Positions 51,501 to 61,914 of a stretch of 64,000 bases of DNA are shown one piece after another. The stretch is from contig NZ_AORV01000028.1 of the NCBI RefSeq assembly GCF_000350485.1, positions 1 to 64,000 on the forward strand, in the 5' to 3' direction. The first letter of the stretch is position 1, and every line of letters begins with the position of its first letter. The stretch is from Ruminiclostridium cellobioparum subsp. termitidis CT1112. Its GTDB lineage: Bacteria; Bacillota; Clostridia; Acetivibrionales; DSM-1351. Below the pieces are notes generated by a model, which searched no databases, had not been told where the DNA came from, and saw only the letters and a list, made by a program, of their open reading frames with translations. The position numbers were made by a program, and so were the translations under genes.

Positions 51501-54500
51501 TTATCGTAAGGAAGCCTTTATGACCTTAGCCCTGACAATTCTGCCTTGTACGCAAAGCTCCTGGGCTTGCTTTGTTAAATAGTTGCTTATATCTGCATAG
51601 TTATACTTTTTTGCCTCCTTTAATCGATAATCACCTTCATCCCACTGCTTACAGTTAAACCACCCAATCAGATAAAGACCATATTGGCATCGATTTTCAT
51701 GGAGATACCTACCAGCTAATTGGCTCTGCATGGCTATCAAAAGTTCAGGATGCCAACAGCCTTTCGCCTCAATCACAACAGAAAGAACATCCGTCGGAGC
51801 ACCTTCTTTGTCAGTTACTACCGCATCAATAATGATATCAGTTCTTTCCCCAGGACTCCCGCCTTGTCCACGGCGTATTTCAACTTCACGATTTATAATA
51901 ATGCCGCGATTATTTAAATCTTCTTCCAAATATCGCTTAACATAATCTGAAAATGCGTTCTCATCTTTAGGAGTATATTTTCCGTTAACATGATTCCAAA
52001 GATCAATCGCGGCTGGAGTTTCTCCCTGTAATTTTAATTCAAGCCCGTCTAGAAATTCTAAAATGCAATTGATAAGGCATTCACCGCTTTGGATGAAACG
52101 TGATCGTTTGCTTTTCATGAGTGCAAGCAACTCACCCGGTTTTATGGGTACCCATGCTTTGCGGCGCATATTGTTTTGGGCCTCCAATAGATACCACTTT
52201 ACCCAATCCAAATGAGGTAGTTCGTTCTGGATTTCGGCAATTGCGCTGCAAGCTTCTTTGGTTCCCCGTTTTTCTAAAACACGAAGAATACTGTCCCTCC
52301 ATTCAGCCACAGATTCCCGAGGTCCAACAAAGTGTGCCATACTTTCATTTTCAAAATTTGGATCCTCAGATCGAGGGAAATGCTTTTCCAACCAAATATA
52401 GAGCACAGACAATTTTTTCTCATCAAGGATTTGGATAACATTAAGCCCTTCATGGTGGGATAACTCCAACATGCGGTAGATCACTTTCTCACCAAATTCT
52501 GCGTTTAAAATAATTGCTGGCCAGACAACATCCCAGATCTTTTCTTTGATGTTACAAAGAAGAGATGCTGCCGCAATTACAGCTAATTCCTGATTGTCAC
52601 TCCCAAGCAGAGATTCTGCATAATAGCGCGCATCTTCAACTCCATGTTCTAATAGTTCATTTAACAAACAAGCAAAAGATGAACTCTTTAAATTTGGGTC
52701 TTTTAGTTTTGCAAACAACGCTTCTTCCAGCAGCCCGTATCCCCAGCATTCAGCCATCTTTCGAATAATAAAGATATGATTGTTTTCCCTATCCTCTTTA
52801 TCAATTAATATCATTAAGGTATCTATAATTACCTTTGGAGATCTTTCAAAAGCCTTTTTTACTAGTTCGGTATGAATGTCCACATCCTTTTCACCGCTTA
52901 TAGTGGGGTAAGCCAATACAATCGGTGCCCACCTTGCCCAAACTTCAGGAGATATTTTTTCTACAAATTCCGGCTGGAATTGCTTGATTAGCCTTAGAGC
53001 ACGATAACCTGCAAACGCCGGATAATATATAGTATTTGTGCCAAGCCATTTTTGTGGTTCAGGGTTAGCCTCTAAAAGAAAGGTTTGCGCTCCAGCCAGA
53101 ATACGCTGATGAATTTCAGAATTCTCCGCTTTCCATCCAGGTAGTTCCGTAAGATCAGATTCAAGCTCATCCCCATAGCGCGTACTGTCCGGCTCTAATG
53201 TCATCGTCCGATTCAACTGCCACCAGGCTGCAAGTTCACCAAACTCCATGTTTTTTAAATGAACGCGTATTCTTTCAGCCGGCGGTGGTTGAAGAAGAGT
53301 CTTTTTAGTGGTCTCAGCATACTTTAATTGTAAAAGATAACTTTTTCGGAGTTCATCAGCTTGTGCAGAGTTTAAGTCTATAGGAGCAAATATACAGTGT
53401 AAACGTTGTGCCAGAATGGTATTTTCCTTCATTGCTTCATAGATAGTTTCCACTTGAGTTCGGTCGGAAGTGTCAAATACCCCGAAAACAATCTCTGCCC
53501 ACTTCTGCTGTGAGACGTCACTAATTGAGGCTTTTTGCCTTTCCAGAATCCAAGAGGTATCCTCTTTTAAAATCAATTGTCCTTGGTATAGGATAAAGCG
53601 AATATCTTCTTTTTGAAGCAAATCAACCATGAATTGGATAAGTATCCGGCGTCTCTCTTTCTCCATTTTGACCAGTTCATAAAAATGAATACCATTATGT
53701 TTATCCGCAATGCAATCATATTTCTCCAGTCGTAAAATTGCCGTTTGGGCAAATACCTGAGCAATTTGTGGATTGAGTATTAATTCCCAAGCTCTGAACA
53801 TAATAGCATCCATACACCTGCAAATGCTAAAGTTCAATATATGCCGCTCCCCTTGTCTCTGCACCCATTGTAATGCCCAAATAATGTCATTATCATGTAC
53901 GAGATTGATAAAGTCCAGGGAGAGAAAGTGGGCATAAGACCCCAAATAGTTTTCTCGTTTCGGGTCATCTAGCACAAAAAATAATTCTTTTGCTGAGATT
54001 AAACCTGGCCATAGCGCACGAAGAGCATACCCTTTCAGCTCATCATCAGGGTCATCTTCCCCCTCCCCTCTTACTAACGACAACAGCTTTAATTTGTCTG
54101 TGTCGTCACCAATTCGGGCGATGGCGCAGGCGGCTTGAATTCTTATTTGGTATTCTTCCGTCTGATCTAGTGAAATGTTTACAAGATCTTCAGTCAGTGT
54201 GAGTTGATAGCAATCTTCAGCAATATCAATAGCTACCCGTCGGACTATAACGCCCTTAGCCCGGTCACATATATAGGGACGTAGTTGAGCGGCAAGTCCG
54301 GGATAGTCCAGTTTTTTATACCGTTTGCTGATTTCATAATCCTGATCTATTAGCCTTTCCTCTTGAAATGAATGCAAAAGTGATTCAACTAGGTTGGATT
54401 TTGACTGAATATCATTAGAAAAAATATTACTGCGAAGCAATACTTCTGGATCTGTTCGCATTAACTCAAAAAAAACTTCCGGATTTTTGCTGGCTACCCA

Positions 54501-55694
54501 GGCGGCTGTTTCTGAAAGCTGCGGAACAACCTTTTCTTCTTTATCTCCATTATGTTTAAGCAGTGACAAGAGCTGATCAGCACTAACCCCGGATTTGCTT
54601 AAGTACCAAGAGGCTAAATACTCTGCATACGTTTGATGGGCCCAGCCAAAGCGGTTTGGACCTCGAGAAGTAAAGAGTCCAGTTCCCAAAGTCTCCCGTA
54701 GGGAGGCTTCGCTCACCTCACATATTATCTCATCACATGTTTCAATGCCCCCAATAAGACTGTTCAAAGGAACATCTTCCTCGGCAACATCTCCTGCATC
54801 AATCCCCGTCCAGACTGCATATTTATTTGAAAAAATCGTAACTGCCGCTATTCTGGCAGCAATAAGTAGTTTCTGCTTAGCACTTAAATTTCCCGTCATC
54901 CCCATATCCCGACGACTTTGATTTGTTTCTGTACAGAGCAATTCACATCCCTTGGCGTATAATGACGTTTGGGAAGAAGGAAGTCCTTGGTTATGCTGAT
55001 AAGTGTTAAGGAGAAATGAAAGTGTAACTGGTTTAATTGCAAGTGGCGTTGCTTCAACTTGTTCCACCGTCTGAATAAACGTTCTTGGATCGATACCACA
55101 AGTATTTGCAGCCATAGCAACATCGCTGTGTCGCAAGGGGGTCAATTCATAAATTTCTACATTTTTTTCTCCCCACAAATCTATCAGATCCTTCTCCAGG
55201 GAAAGGGGCCAATCAGCGGTACGACAAACAATGCACAAAAACAATCGTTCTATAGGATACGTACGAAACTCTTCTGCCAATATAGCTGCGACTGTATCTA
55301 CCCGTAATAGGCATTCATCCAGACTGTCGAGAAAGATATGTAAATTATGCTCGCCAGCCAACCAAGATCGAAATATTGGCATTTCGAACAATTTTTGAAT
55401 TAACCGCTGTTCACTGCCAATAGAGCGCAGATCAAGCCAAATCGTCTCCGAATCAGTTTTCTCTTTTCTTTGGAAAGCCTTTCTTTGATCATTAATAATA
55501 GTAGATTTCCCTGTACCCGGTTCTCCCAATAAAACCAAACATGGAATAGTCAATAGCTCTTCCAGCAACTTTATTTCTGAGTTAATGTGCTTTCCAAACT
55601 CGGAATCAGGGTCAGATAGGAAACCATCAAGAGACAGGTTTATTTCTCCTCCTCGGGGACACCAATATCGTTTCCAGCTATCAAACTTAATCAT
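51501..55694 (-). CDS. NACHT-type NTPase with helical repeats and C-terminal PD-(D/E)XK nuclease-like domain
   Basis: This 1,397-residue protein has Walker A LVLLGEPGTGKSTII near residue 60 and Walker B LHIFLDSLDECLLR near 120, then arginine-rich sensor segments (LCIVCRTADWPL), as in NACHT/STAND NTPases. About 900 residues of helical repeats follow, suited to ligand sensing. At the C-terminus (about 1255-1380), ERTDIIIDAVV and LSVVIEAKGCWHPELLIAMQ give the D...ExK pattern of restriction-like nucleases. Known Avs proteins carry the effector at the N-terminus, so the order here is different. AGAGG precedes ATG 55694. It lies next to Gabija genes; antiphage activity is inferred. Confidence 0.75.
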   Translation of the reverse strand: MIKFDSWKRYWCPRGGEINLSLDGFLSDPDSEFGKHINSEIKLLEELLTIPCLVLLGEPGTGKSTIINDQRKAFQRKEKTDSETIWLDLRSIGSEQRLIQKLFEMPIFRSWLAGEHNLHIFLDSLDECLLRVDTVAAILAEEFRTYPIERLFLCIVCRTADWPLSLEKDLIDLWGEKNVEIYELTPLRHSDVAMAANTCGIDPRTFIQTVEQVEATPLAIKPVTLSFLLNTYQHNQGLPSSQTSLYAKGCELLCTETNQSRRDMGMTGNLSAKQKLLIAARIAAVTIFSNKYAVWTGIDAGDVAEEDVPLNSLIGGIETCDEIICEVSEASLRETLGTGLFTSRGPNRFGWAHQTYAEYLASWYLSKSGVSADQLLSLLKHNGDKEEKVVPQLSETAAWVASKNPEVFFELMRTDPEVLLRSNIFSNDIQSKSNLVESLLHSFQEERLIDQDYEISKRYKKLDYPGLAAQLRPYICDRAKGVIVRRVAIDIAEDCYQLTLTEDLVNISLDQTEEYQIRIQAACAIARIGDDTDKLKLLSLVRGEGEDDPDDELKGYALRALWPGLISAKELFFVLDDPKRENYLGSYAHFLSLDFINLVHDNDIIWALQWVQRQGERHILNFSICRCMDAIMFRAWELILNPQIAQVFAQTAILRLEKYDCIADKHNGIHFYELVKMEKERRRILIQFMVDLLQKEDIRFILYQGQLILKEDTSWILERQKASISDVSQQKWAEIVFGVFDTSDRTQVETIYEAMKENTILAQRLHCIFAPIDLNSAQADELRKSYLLQLKYAETTKKTLLQPPPAERIRVHLKNMEFGELAAWWQLNRTMTLEPDSTRYGDELESDLTELPGWKAENSEIHQRILAGAQTFLLEANPEPQKWLGTNTIYYPAFAGYRALRLIKQFQPEFVEKISPEVWARWAPIVLAYPTISGEKDVDIHTELVKKAFERSPKVIIDTLMILIDKEDRENNHIFIIRKMAECWGYGLLEEALFAKLKDPNLKSSSFACLLNELLEHGVEDARYYAESLLGSDNQELAVIAAASLLCNIKEKIWDVVWPAIILNAEFGEKVIYRMLELSHHEGLNVIQILDEKKLSVLYIWLEKHFPRSEDPNFENESMAHFVGPRESVAEWRDSILRVLEKRGTKEACSAIAEIQNELPHLDWVKWYLLEAQNNMRRKAWVPIKPGELLALMKSKRSRFIQSGECLINCILEFLDGLELKLQGETPAAIDLWNHVNGKYTPKDENAFSDYVKRYLEEDLNNRGIIINREVEIRRGQGGSPGERTDIIIDAVVTDKEGAPTDVLSVVIEAKGCWHPELLIAMQSQLAGRYLHENRCQYGLYLIGWFNCKQWDEGDYRLKEAKKYNYADISNYLTKQAQELCVQGRIVRAKVIKASLR

Positions 55695-55891
55695 CCTTTT
55701 GACCTCTTTCTTTCTGAGAGATATCTGTTATAGGTTTTGAGTCCGTTAAAGCAAACAAATCGTCTCAACATGCCTTAAACGTCTAAAAAACGCTGGTGTC
55801 AAGTCAGGGCTAAAAATTAAATTGCAAAACATTATTATAAACTCAACTTATTCATCTGTATTGGTAGGAGCGTAGCGATAAACCATACATT

Positions 55892-55924
55892 ATATGAATA
55901 ATGGGTAGTTCCATTATTTCATAT
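55892..55924. terminator. Hairpin downstream of the Gabija operon
   Basis: ATATGAATAATGG and CCATTATTTCATAT pair with one bulge around GTAGTT. It lies 65 bases after the gajB stop codon, in the gap before the NACHT gene. The T-run is weak, so this could be a terminator or only an inverted repeat. Confidence 0.4.
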
Positions 55925-55988
55925 ACTTGTAGCATTATAAACATAATGGGAAATTCATTTAAAGTCCTTTAACCATGCGCAGAAAATA

Positions 55989-57749
55989 TCAAATCTCTTG
56001 ATAATCCCATAACTCAGGCGGAAATCTATTAATACTATTTTTTGCGTTTTGCTTTGGAATTGATACTGCCAACAGCTTCCTAGGTCTTGTCATAGCTACA
56101 TATGCAATTCGCATTAATTCACTATCAAGATGACCCGTATTTAGAAGCGATGGCGTAATTGTGCCACCCGTGCTGCTTTCGACCATTAAAAGAGTAGCAT
56201 CAAATGACTCTCCCTTTACCCCATGAACAGAAGAGCGCGTAATACCTGTTATCGTTCGTTTTTCGAAATATTCATTCAGCGTTCTGTCCAGAAATTCTGT
56301 ACTAAATGATTGGCCGACCTTAACGCGAGTTTTAAGCTTCATTATGTCTGTAATGTTCCGCGAATCAGAAATACAAATAATCCCCTGCTGTTTTAACTCC
56401 TCCATTTTTGTGGTAAGTGAACTTTTCCAGTCCCTCAACGTTGAGTTGGCTTTCGGAAGCGATGAAAGCAGTGAAATCAATTTTTTCTTCCATACTGAAT
56501 ACTCCATTGTATTTTCAATTACTCGCCTCATATCATCAGTCGACAATCCGTTAGCATCACCTATCATTATGTAAAATAAGGCCTTCTCGCATTGGGTATA
56601 CGCTTCTTTTTTTGATGCACAGTGCCACAGGTATGTTGCTAAAGCCAGTAAGTGTATTTCAGTCGTCTGCCAAAGGTCTGGTATATCAGTATTTAAATGT
56701 ATTCTCCCTCGTGTTAATATTGCGACGGAAGCGCCCTCTGGATTAATGCCGTTGCGTTTGCAAAGCTGTAAAAACCAATTAATTACTTCCCCTTTTGTTT
56801 TTTTATCTGTCACTTGGAGCAATACTGGTTTTGTACCAAAATTCGAATGCTCGCCTTTTGCTTCTGCAGGTCGTTTCCCAGATAAGACAGCCGAGAATTT
56901 TGCAGTTGCGTTGCAAATATGCTGAGAGCTGCGAAAATTCGCTGTAAGATATAAAGAGTTCCACTGGGCATCAGTTAATTTTACTTTGAAATATTCCGGC
57001 GTCGCATTTCTCCATTCGTATATAGCCTGGTCGGGATCTCCAACAAGTATTACGGTTGTCGCACCTTTTTCCGCAAGCAACTCGATTATTTCCATTTGTT
57101 CACGAGAAGTGTCCTGTGCTTCATCGACCATTATAACAGGAAACCTGTAAGCTATCTCATTTGCTATATCGGGATATTTCTTGAGGAGACGCAAGGATAA
57201 TGCCGGGACTTCACGTTGCGTCGCATAGCCTCTATTTATCATAACCTTCTTAAACGCCACACACGGTTTTTTTGAAACGCCACACGAAATAGGCTGGCCG
57301 TTCTTCAATAGTTGATTATCACTCCAATGAAACCAATTTAAGTTTTTTACGCAGCCATTAAGATGGCATTCCCTTTGAGGATATAAAAACTGCCCAAAAT
57401 TCTCATAAATAACTCTTGGTCGTTTTCTATCATCTTCATATATCATATATCCAAAACGTAGAAAAATAAACGTATTTATAAAACTATCAAGCGTTCCAAT
57501 AAAGTGAGGGAATCCGATGTTCTGAAATTTAGCTTCAGACAATTCCTTTATTTGTCGAAGTATTTCTTCACTTGCCACATTTGTAAAAGACAAAACTGCT
57601 ATACCTCGATAAGCATATGTCCACGTTTCGAGATATTTCAATAGTTTTTTACCCACTATAAAAGTTTTACCGCTTCCTGGGCAGGCACATAAAACTACTT
57701 TCCCTTCGACGTCCAGAAAGGCATTTTGTTCATCAGTTAGCTCTACCAT
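55989..57749 (-). CDS. gajB: Gabija helicase subunit GajB (UvrD-like)
   Basis: This 586-residue SF1A helicase has a Q motif LTDEQNAFLD, Walker A CACPGSGKTFIVGKKLL (near 25), Walker B PVIMVDEAQDTSREQ (near 208), motif III VGDPDQAIYEWR, motif IV TANFRSSQ, motif V VHGVKGESFDATLLM and motif VI YVAMTRPRKLLAVS. GGAG precedes ATG 57749. The start overlaps the GajA stop by 17 bases. In Gabija, GajB senses DNA ends or nucleotide depletion and activates GajA. The set is complete and intact here. Confidence 0.88.
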   Translation of the reverse strand: MVELTDEQNAFLDVEGKVVLCACPGSGKTFIVGKKLLKYLETWTYAYRGIAVLSFTNVASEEILRQIKELSEAKFQNIGFPHFIGTLDSFINTFIFLRFGYMIYEDDRKRPRVIYENFGQFLYPQRECHLNGCVKNLNWFHWSDNQLLKNGQPISCGVSKKPCVAFKKVMINRGYATQREVPALSLRLLKKYPDIANEIAYRFPVIMVDEAQDTSREQMEIIELLAEKGATTVILVGDPDQAIYEWRNATPEYFKVKLTDAQWNSLYLTANFRSSQHICNATAKFSAVLSGKRPAEAKGEHSNFGTKPVLLQVTDKKTKGEVINWFLQLCKRNGINPEGASVAILTRGRIHLNTDIPDLWQTTEIHLLALATYLWHCASKKEAYTQCEKALFYIMIGDANGLSTDDMRRVIENTMEYSVWKKKLISLLSSLPKANSTLRDWKSSLTTKMEELKQQGIICISDSRNITDIMKLKTRVKVGQSFSTEFLDRTLNEYFEKRTITGITRSSVHGVKGESFDATLLMVESSTGGTITPSLLNTGHLDSELMRIAYVAMTRPRKLLAVSIPKQNAKNSINRFPPELWDYQEI

Positions 57750-59766
57750 CTGTTTTCTCCTTCGTTACCAAAAAGATGGCGTTTTGAATGTATTCCGGTA
57801 CTATAAAATCCCCATTACTAGTGCTATCTTCAAAAGTGCCATCATCCTTTTTAATCCAGATTTTTTTATCGGCAATCCTTTTGGTCAACGCCTGGGCAAC
57901 CTCAGCTTTTTGTTGCAAACGTTCACGCATAAACAGCCAAATACAGGCAGCTTTTGCATTTATATCTGTCAGTTGCTCAACCTGATTGAATAGTGTTTTA
58001 CCGGCTTGCGGATATACATCAATTATAGCGCTGAGCATATATGGAATATTTGCTTCAGTTAACGCCAGGGCATATTCGAGCGTTTTAGGAGCACCAAAAA
58101 CGCCTATATGAGCAGTCTGGCAAAGCGCAACAATTTTGTTATATCTGTCAGATGGACTACCAGCTTCGAGCTTTGAGATAACTGTATTTAAGTCTGCCTG
58201 GGAACAGTCATAGTCTATATCTTTGGAGATATACTGTGTTTGATTGGATTTATCTGTGCACCTGTCATCATCCGTTACTATCGCTGCTTTAATGGTTTGT
58301 CTTTGCGGGTCGTTTGCAAAGCATAGTAATTTTGAAAAAGGCTCAAAGGAAACTCCATCGACATTAACAACTGTTACGGCATATTTATCAAATGGGCGAT
58401 CAATAATTTTTGCCAAGTAAGGGAGGATAAGTGCTTCACAAATGCCTTCCACAAATATAATGCCTTTGGCAAATAGCATTTGTGATTTTGTTACGTCAAG
58501 ATATCTCTCCAAGTAATACTTATCCTTGTCGTCCAAATTACTTTCGGAGAGAGACAAGCAATCAATATTGTGCTTATTTTCGAATAATAGAACGATCTTG
58601 TCTATACCGATTCTGGATATAAGCGTTGGCGAGTGTGATGTATATATAACTTGAACATTATCTTTATCTGAGTTTTTTTCAAAAAAGCTATGGACAAGCT
58701 CTTGAAGCTGGGGATGCAAATGAGCTTCTGGTTCTTCCACCAGCAGTAAGCTGAACAAAGTTTCTGTTGTTGCGGCCTCGATATCACCCAGAACCGCTGC
58801 CATAAAGAGTAGGTTATTATATCCGAGCCCATTTTGCATAATCTCAAATTTTTTACTTAACTCAGAAGATAGAGCTTCTTTGATTTCGTCTGAAAGGGTC
58901 TTGCTTTCAGTTGTCCAAACGTCTACAAAAACCCCTTCTGCGCCAGAATCTGTGGCTTGATTCCATTCATCTTCAGAATAGAGATCTTTAACCAGTTGAA
59001 GTATCAGGTTATCGTTTCTTATGTATATCCAACGAGGTTTTAGCCATGCTCTCAGCGAAGCGGCAATTGCTTCAAATTTGGGTTCAACTAACCCAACGCC
59101 AACTTTTTGCCGAAGTAAATCCTGTTCAAGCACGGAAAGGTTAGTATTGATAATGTCTCGAAGCTGATTTACTGACTGCTGCCCTTCAATATTGACATTT
59201 GCGAGCTTGACTGCCGCCAGGACCTGCTCTTTTGCTTCGTCCGTATTTACTATAGAGGAAAATAAATTTGCCAGCTTGCCAGACTTTGTCGGCTTTAGTT
59301 CACTTTCCGAATCTCTTAGCGCACCCAAGTGAGCAGTTTGAATCGACTCAAGTGTTTCTGACGATAAGTTGTTTCCCTCTACAGGACCGCCCCATATCTG
59401 ATAACGTATTTTTTCTTTGCCATCCGGCAATTGAACAGCGAAATATTTGATATGGAATTCACCTTTTGTATTATTCTCAGGATTCCATATCTCAAATAAA
59501 TCAGCAGGAATTTCATCTAGATATACATCGATAAAGGCTTCATTGCTTCGTATTCCTCGGCTGTCTGTATGAAAATCAGAGAGATTGAAATATATTTCCT
59601 TGCGGTATGAAGTGGTAGAAAACGCAAGCCTCAATGCATCGACTAGCGCAGATTTACCGCAATTGTTTTCACCAATAACAGCATTGACACCCTTTTTGAA
59701 GGTGGCCGTAATACCTTTGCTATCAAAAACTCTGAAATTTCGGATAATTAATTTAGAAACATACAT
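57733..59766 (-). CDS. gajA: Gabija OLD-family nuclease GajA (ATPase plus Toprim)
   Basis: This 677-residue protein has an ABC-type ATPase with Walker A VIGENNCGKSALVDALRL (near 37), the signature/Walker B region LLLVEEPEAHLHPQLQ and TSHSPTLISR. A Toprim domain near 430-560 follows, with catalytic Glu in IFVEGICEALILPYLAK and acidic DDD in AAIVTDDDRCTDK. An OLD nuclease overlapping a UvrD-like helicase gene is the definition of class 2 OLD / Gabija. It is longer than the original Bacillus GajA (578 residues), mainly in the C-terminal part. GAGGTGGAG precedes ATG 59766. Confidence 0.88.
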   Translation of the reverse strand: MYVSKLIIRNFRVFDSKGITATFKKGVNAVIGENNCGKSALVDALRLAFSTTSYRKEIYFNLSDFHTDSRGIRSNEAFIDVYLDEIPADLFEIWNPENNTKGEFHIKYFAVQLPDGKEKIRYQIWGGPVEGNNLSSETLESIQTAHLGALRDSESELKPTKSGKLANLFSSIVNTDEAKEQVLAAVKLANVNIEGQQSVNQLRDIINTNLSVLEQDLLRQKVGVGLVEPKFEAIAASLRAWLKPRWIYIRNDNLILQLVKDLYSEDEWNQATDSGAEGVFVDVWTTESKTLSDEIKEALSSELSKKFEIMQNGLGYNNLLFMAAVLGDIEAATTETLFSLLLVEEPEAHLHPQLQELVHSFFEKNSDKDNVQVIYTSHSPTLISRIGIDKIVLLFENKHNIDCLSLSESNLDDKDKYYLERYLDVTKSQMLFAKGIIFVEGICEALILPYLAKIIDRPFDKYAVTVVNVDGVSFEPFSKLLCFANDPQRQTIKAAIVTDDDRCTDKSNQTQYISKDIDYDCSQADLNTVISKLEAGSPSDRYNKIVALCQTAHIGVFGAPKTLEYALALTEANIPYMLSAIIDVYPQAGKTLFNQVEQLTDINAKAACIWLFMRERLQQKAEVAQALTKRIADKKIWIKKDDGTFEDSTSNGDFIVPEYIQNAIFLVTKEKTDGRAN

Positions 59767-60047
59767 ATCTCCACCTCACGGTTCTTATTTTTTAAATATA
59801 CTTATCTCAGCTATGCGATATTTGCATTTAGTGTAATGTTTCTAATTTCTCATTATTGCCTATAATCAAACATTCCATATTCCTTTATATTCCACCATTA
59901 CTAACCAATTCCTTCTGGTTTTCTAAAAAATATGAGTTTTTTTAAGAGCATATACAGATCAACCGTATAATTATTCATATATTCTTTTTTCAGTAACCCA
60001 GTTAATTGGTTAAGTTCCTGGTAGGTCGTCCATGACCTCCCCCCAGT

Positions 60048-60698
60048 TCATCTTTGCAAAACTTTTGGTCTTAAACTATGTAACTTTAAACTCAATCCCT
60101 TAACCAATGATCTGAATTTACTTGTATAACCAAATAAGCCAGCCTTTCCTATAGACATTTTTTCAATTATAGTATTTTTGTAAGTACCTTCAAAGATATT
60201 TAATTTCCAAAACTTTTTATCAGCTAAATCAACTTTAATAAATAAATATTTATTGTTTTCCTGGTTTTCAACTATTTCCGTTTCGGATTCCTTGGATTCA
60301 TTCTCACTTGCCTGTGCGGCCGGAATACCTTCTGATACTGAGAAAGAATTATTTTCTTGTAGGCTTGCTTCAATCAATGAAATCTGTTCTATGTTGCATT
60401 TATCACAAATTGCTTCTAAATTGCATTCCTTAATTTTATATAAATTCGAGGTCTGTCCTCCGTCCTTCCGGAAGCGTGGAGTTCTTTCCACTGCACCATA
60501 TTTAATCAGTTCACGTACTGCCCTTTTTATTGTTGATATTGATTTCCCTACTATTTGAGCTATTCTGTTTAGAGATGGAAAGCAAGTCTGATTTGTGTTA
60601 TCCGCATGTTTACAAAGACAAAGATATACAAACCTCGCACTTTGGGATAAAACACTACCCTTAAAACAAACATTATCAAAAGCATCATTCATATACAT
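60048..60698 (-). CDS. Helix-turn-helix protein, replication-initiator-like
   Basis: This 216-residue protein has an N-terminal winged helix of the HTH_36 type (SQSARFVYLCLCKHAD, CFPSLNRIAQIVGKSISTIK, RAVRELIKYGAVERTPRF), common in plasmid and phage replication or regulatory proteins. A low-complexity acidic linker (ENESKESETEIVENQENN) and a basic C-terminus follow. The start is MYMNDAFD at 60698, ten bases after GGAGG. It lies next to the MinD-like and M23 genes and faces the same way, so it probably belongs to the maintenance or transfer module of the element. Confidence 0.72.
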   Translation of the reverse strand: MYMNDAFDNVCFKGSVLSQSARFVYLCLCKHADNTNQTCFPSLNRIAQIVGKSISTIKRAVRELIKYGAVERTPRFRKDGGQTSNLYKIKECNLEAICDKCNIEQISLIEASLQENNSFSVSEGIPAAQASENESKESETEIVENQENNKYLFIKVDLADKKFWKLNIFEGTYKNTIIEKMSIGKAGLFGYTSKFRSLVKGLSLKLHSLRPKVLQR

Positions 60699-60733
60699 TA
60701 TATAAAATCCTCCATTTTTTCTCTTGTAAATTA

Positions 60734-60762
60734 ACAACCCCATGAGGTTATCATGGGGTTGT
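60734..60762 (-). terminator. Hairpin after the MinD-like gene
   Basis: ACAACCCCATGA and TCATGGGGTTGT form a perfect 12-bp stem with a five-base loop, 25 bases after the stop codon at 60787. On the minus strand TAATTT follows, so termination is plausible but weak. Confidence 0.6.
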
Positions 60763-60786
60763 CCACATAGCTTAAATTAATTGTTA

Positions 60787-61914
60787 TTAAAATAATTTAA
60801 GCATTTTATCATTTATTTTCTCTTGAATATGATCTTGACAAATCCTTTTAAACATTTCGCTATTTACATTATTTTTGAACATATCCGGAGTGTAGCCGTT
60901 GAAATATACTCTAACGTTTTTAGTCCCGAACATATCTACTAAATGGGCTTTCTCATAATCAGGAGCAAACGCCAGGCATAAGCAGATTTTCTTGCAGTTA
61001 TTTTTCTCTAATATCTGTATTTTGTTTTTAACGTCCTGGAGCTCATAAGGTTTACTTGTACCGCAAAGAATAACTATATTGCATTTTGATATAAACTCCA
61101 GGGCGTCTATTTCTGTTCCATCTTGAATAGTACCGCTCATATCATTAATTACAAAATCCAAACCTTCCGGCAGCTCACTTTTAAGGTATATTACTCCATT
61201 CCTGTCGTACCGGTTCTCTTTTACAGCTGTAAATCCTGATGTGCTGCTTCGGATCTTATCAAGATGATCCAGATCTCCGTTGCACTCGACATAAGCTACT
61301 GAAGCTCCAATAGAATGTAAATAACTGGCCAGATTTATACTTAAGGTTGTTGCTCCGGATTTGGTGTAAGAATTCAGTACTGCAACCATAACATCTTTGT
61401 CCGGGAATACATATTCTTTCTTGTTGCTTTTTATAGAGTCCTGTAATTCGCTCTTTGGAGTAGTTTCTATTTCGGTTTCGTTCATATTCTCTTTTTCAGT
61501 ATCTTTATTCGGAGGCATATACTGTATACTGGAGGTCACTTCCGATTTAAATTGTGAAGTATCCTGGTCAGGACTTGTGCATATGATTGGTATATCGCCC
61601 AGGCTTTTTATTACCTCCTGCAGAACTGGCATCTTGTTCCCAATATCAATATACAAGAACTTAATTTTAGGGTTTACCATTTGTATGCTTTGCAGAGCAA
61701 TTTTAAAGTTGTCACTGTCATTGGTAACAGCACTGAGATCCACGGTCAAGTACTTATAGTAATTTATGCTCAATGCTTCCTTTTTGGCAAAGGAACTTAA
61801 GTCCAATTGATTTGATGATATTTTTTTAAGCATAAATGGCTGCTCGACCAGGCTTGATTCATTAAGCCAATCGAACAGATTCACGTTATTATGGCTGCAC
61901 AGAAACAGCATCAT
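60787..61914 (-). CDS. MinD/ParA-like protein with degenerate P-loop
   Basis: This 375-residue protein has a receiver-like N-terminal half of about 140 residues (YYKYLTVDLSAVTNDSDN), an acidic linker, and a C-terminal MinD/CpaE-like domain. The P-loop reads VLNSYTKSGATTLSINLASY, keeping the first Lys and the two Thr but not the usual GK before TT; the D of FVINDMSGT matches the switch II Asp. CpaE-like two-part layout and a place beside an M23 peptidase suggest a role in positioning a conjugation or secretion apparatus. AGGTG precedes ATG 61914. It overlaps the small membrane gene upstream by 26 bases. Confidence 0.72.
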   Translation of the reverse strand: MMLFLCSHNNVNLFDWLNESSLVEQPFMLKKISSNQLDLSSFAKKEALSINYYKYLTVDLSAVTNDSDNFKIALQSIQMVNPKIKFLYIDIGNKMPVLQEVIKSLGDIPIICTSPDQDTSQFKSEVTSSIQYMPPNKDTEKENMNETEIETTPKSELQDSIKSNKKEYVFPDKDVMVAVLNSYTKSGATTLSINLASYLHSIGASVAYVECNGDLDHLDKIRSSTSGFTAVKENRYDRNGVIYLKSELPEGLDFVINDMSGTIQDGTEIDALEFISKCNIVILCGTSKPYELQDVKNKIQILEKNNCKKICLCLAFAPDYEKAHLVDMFGTKNVRVYFNGYTPDMFKNNVNSEMFKRICQDHIQEKINDKMLKLF

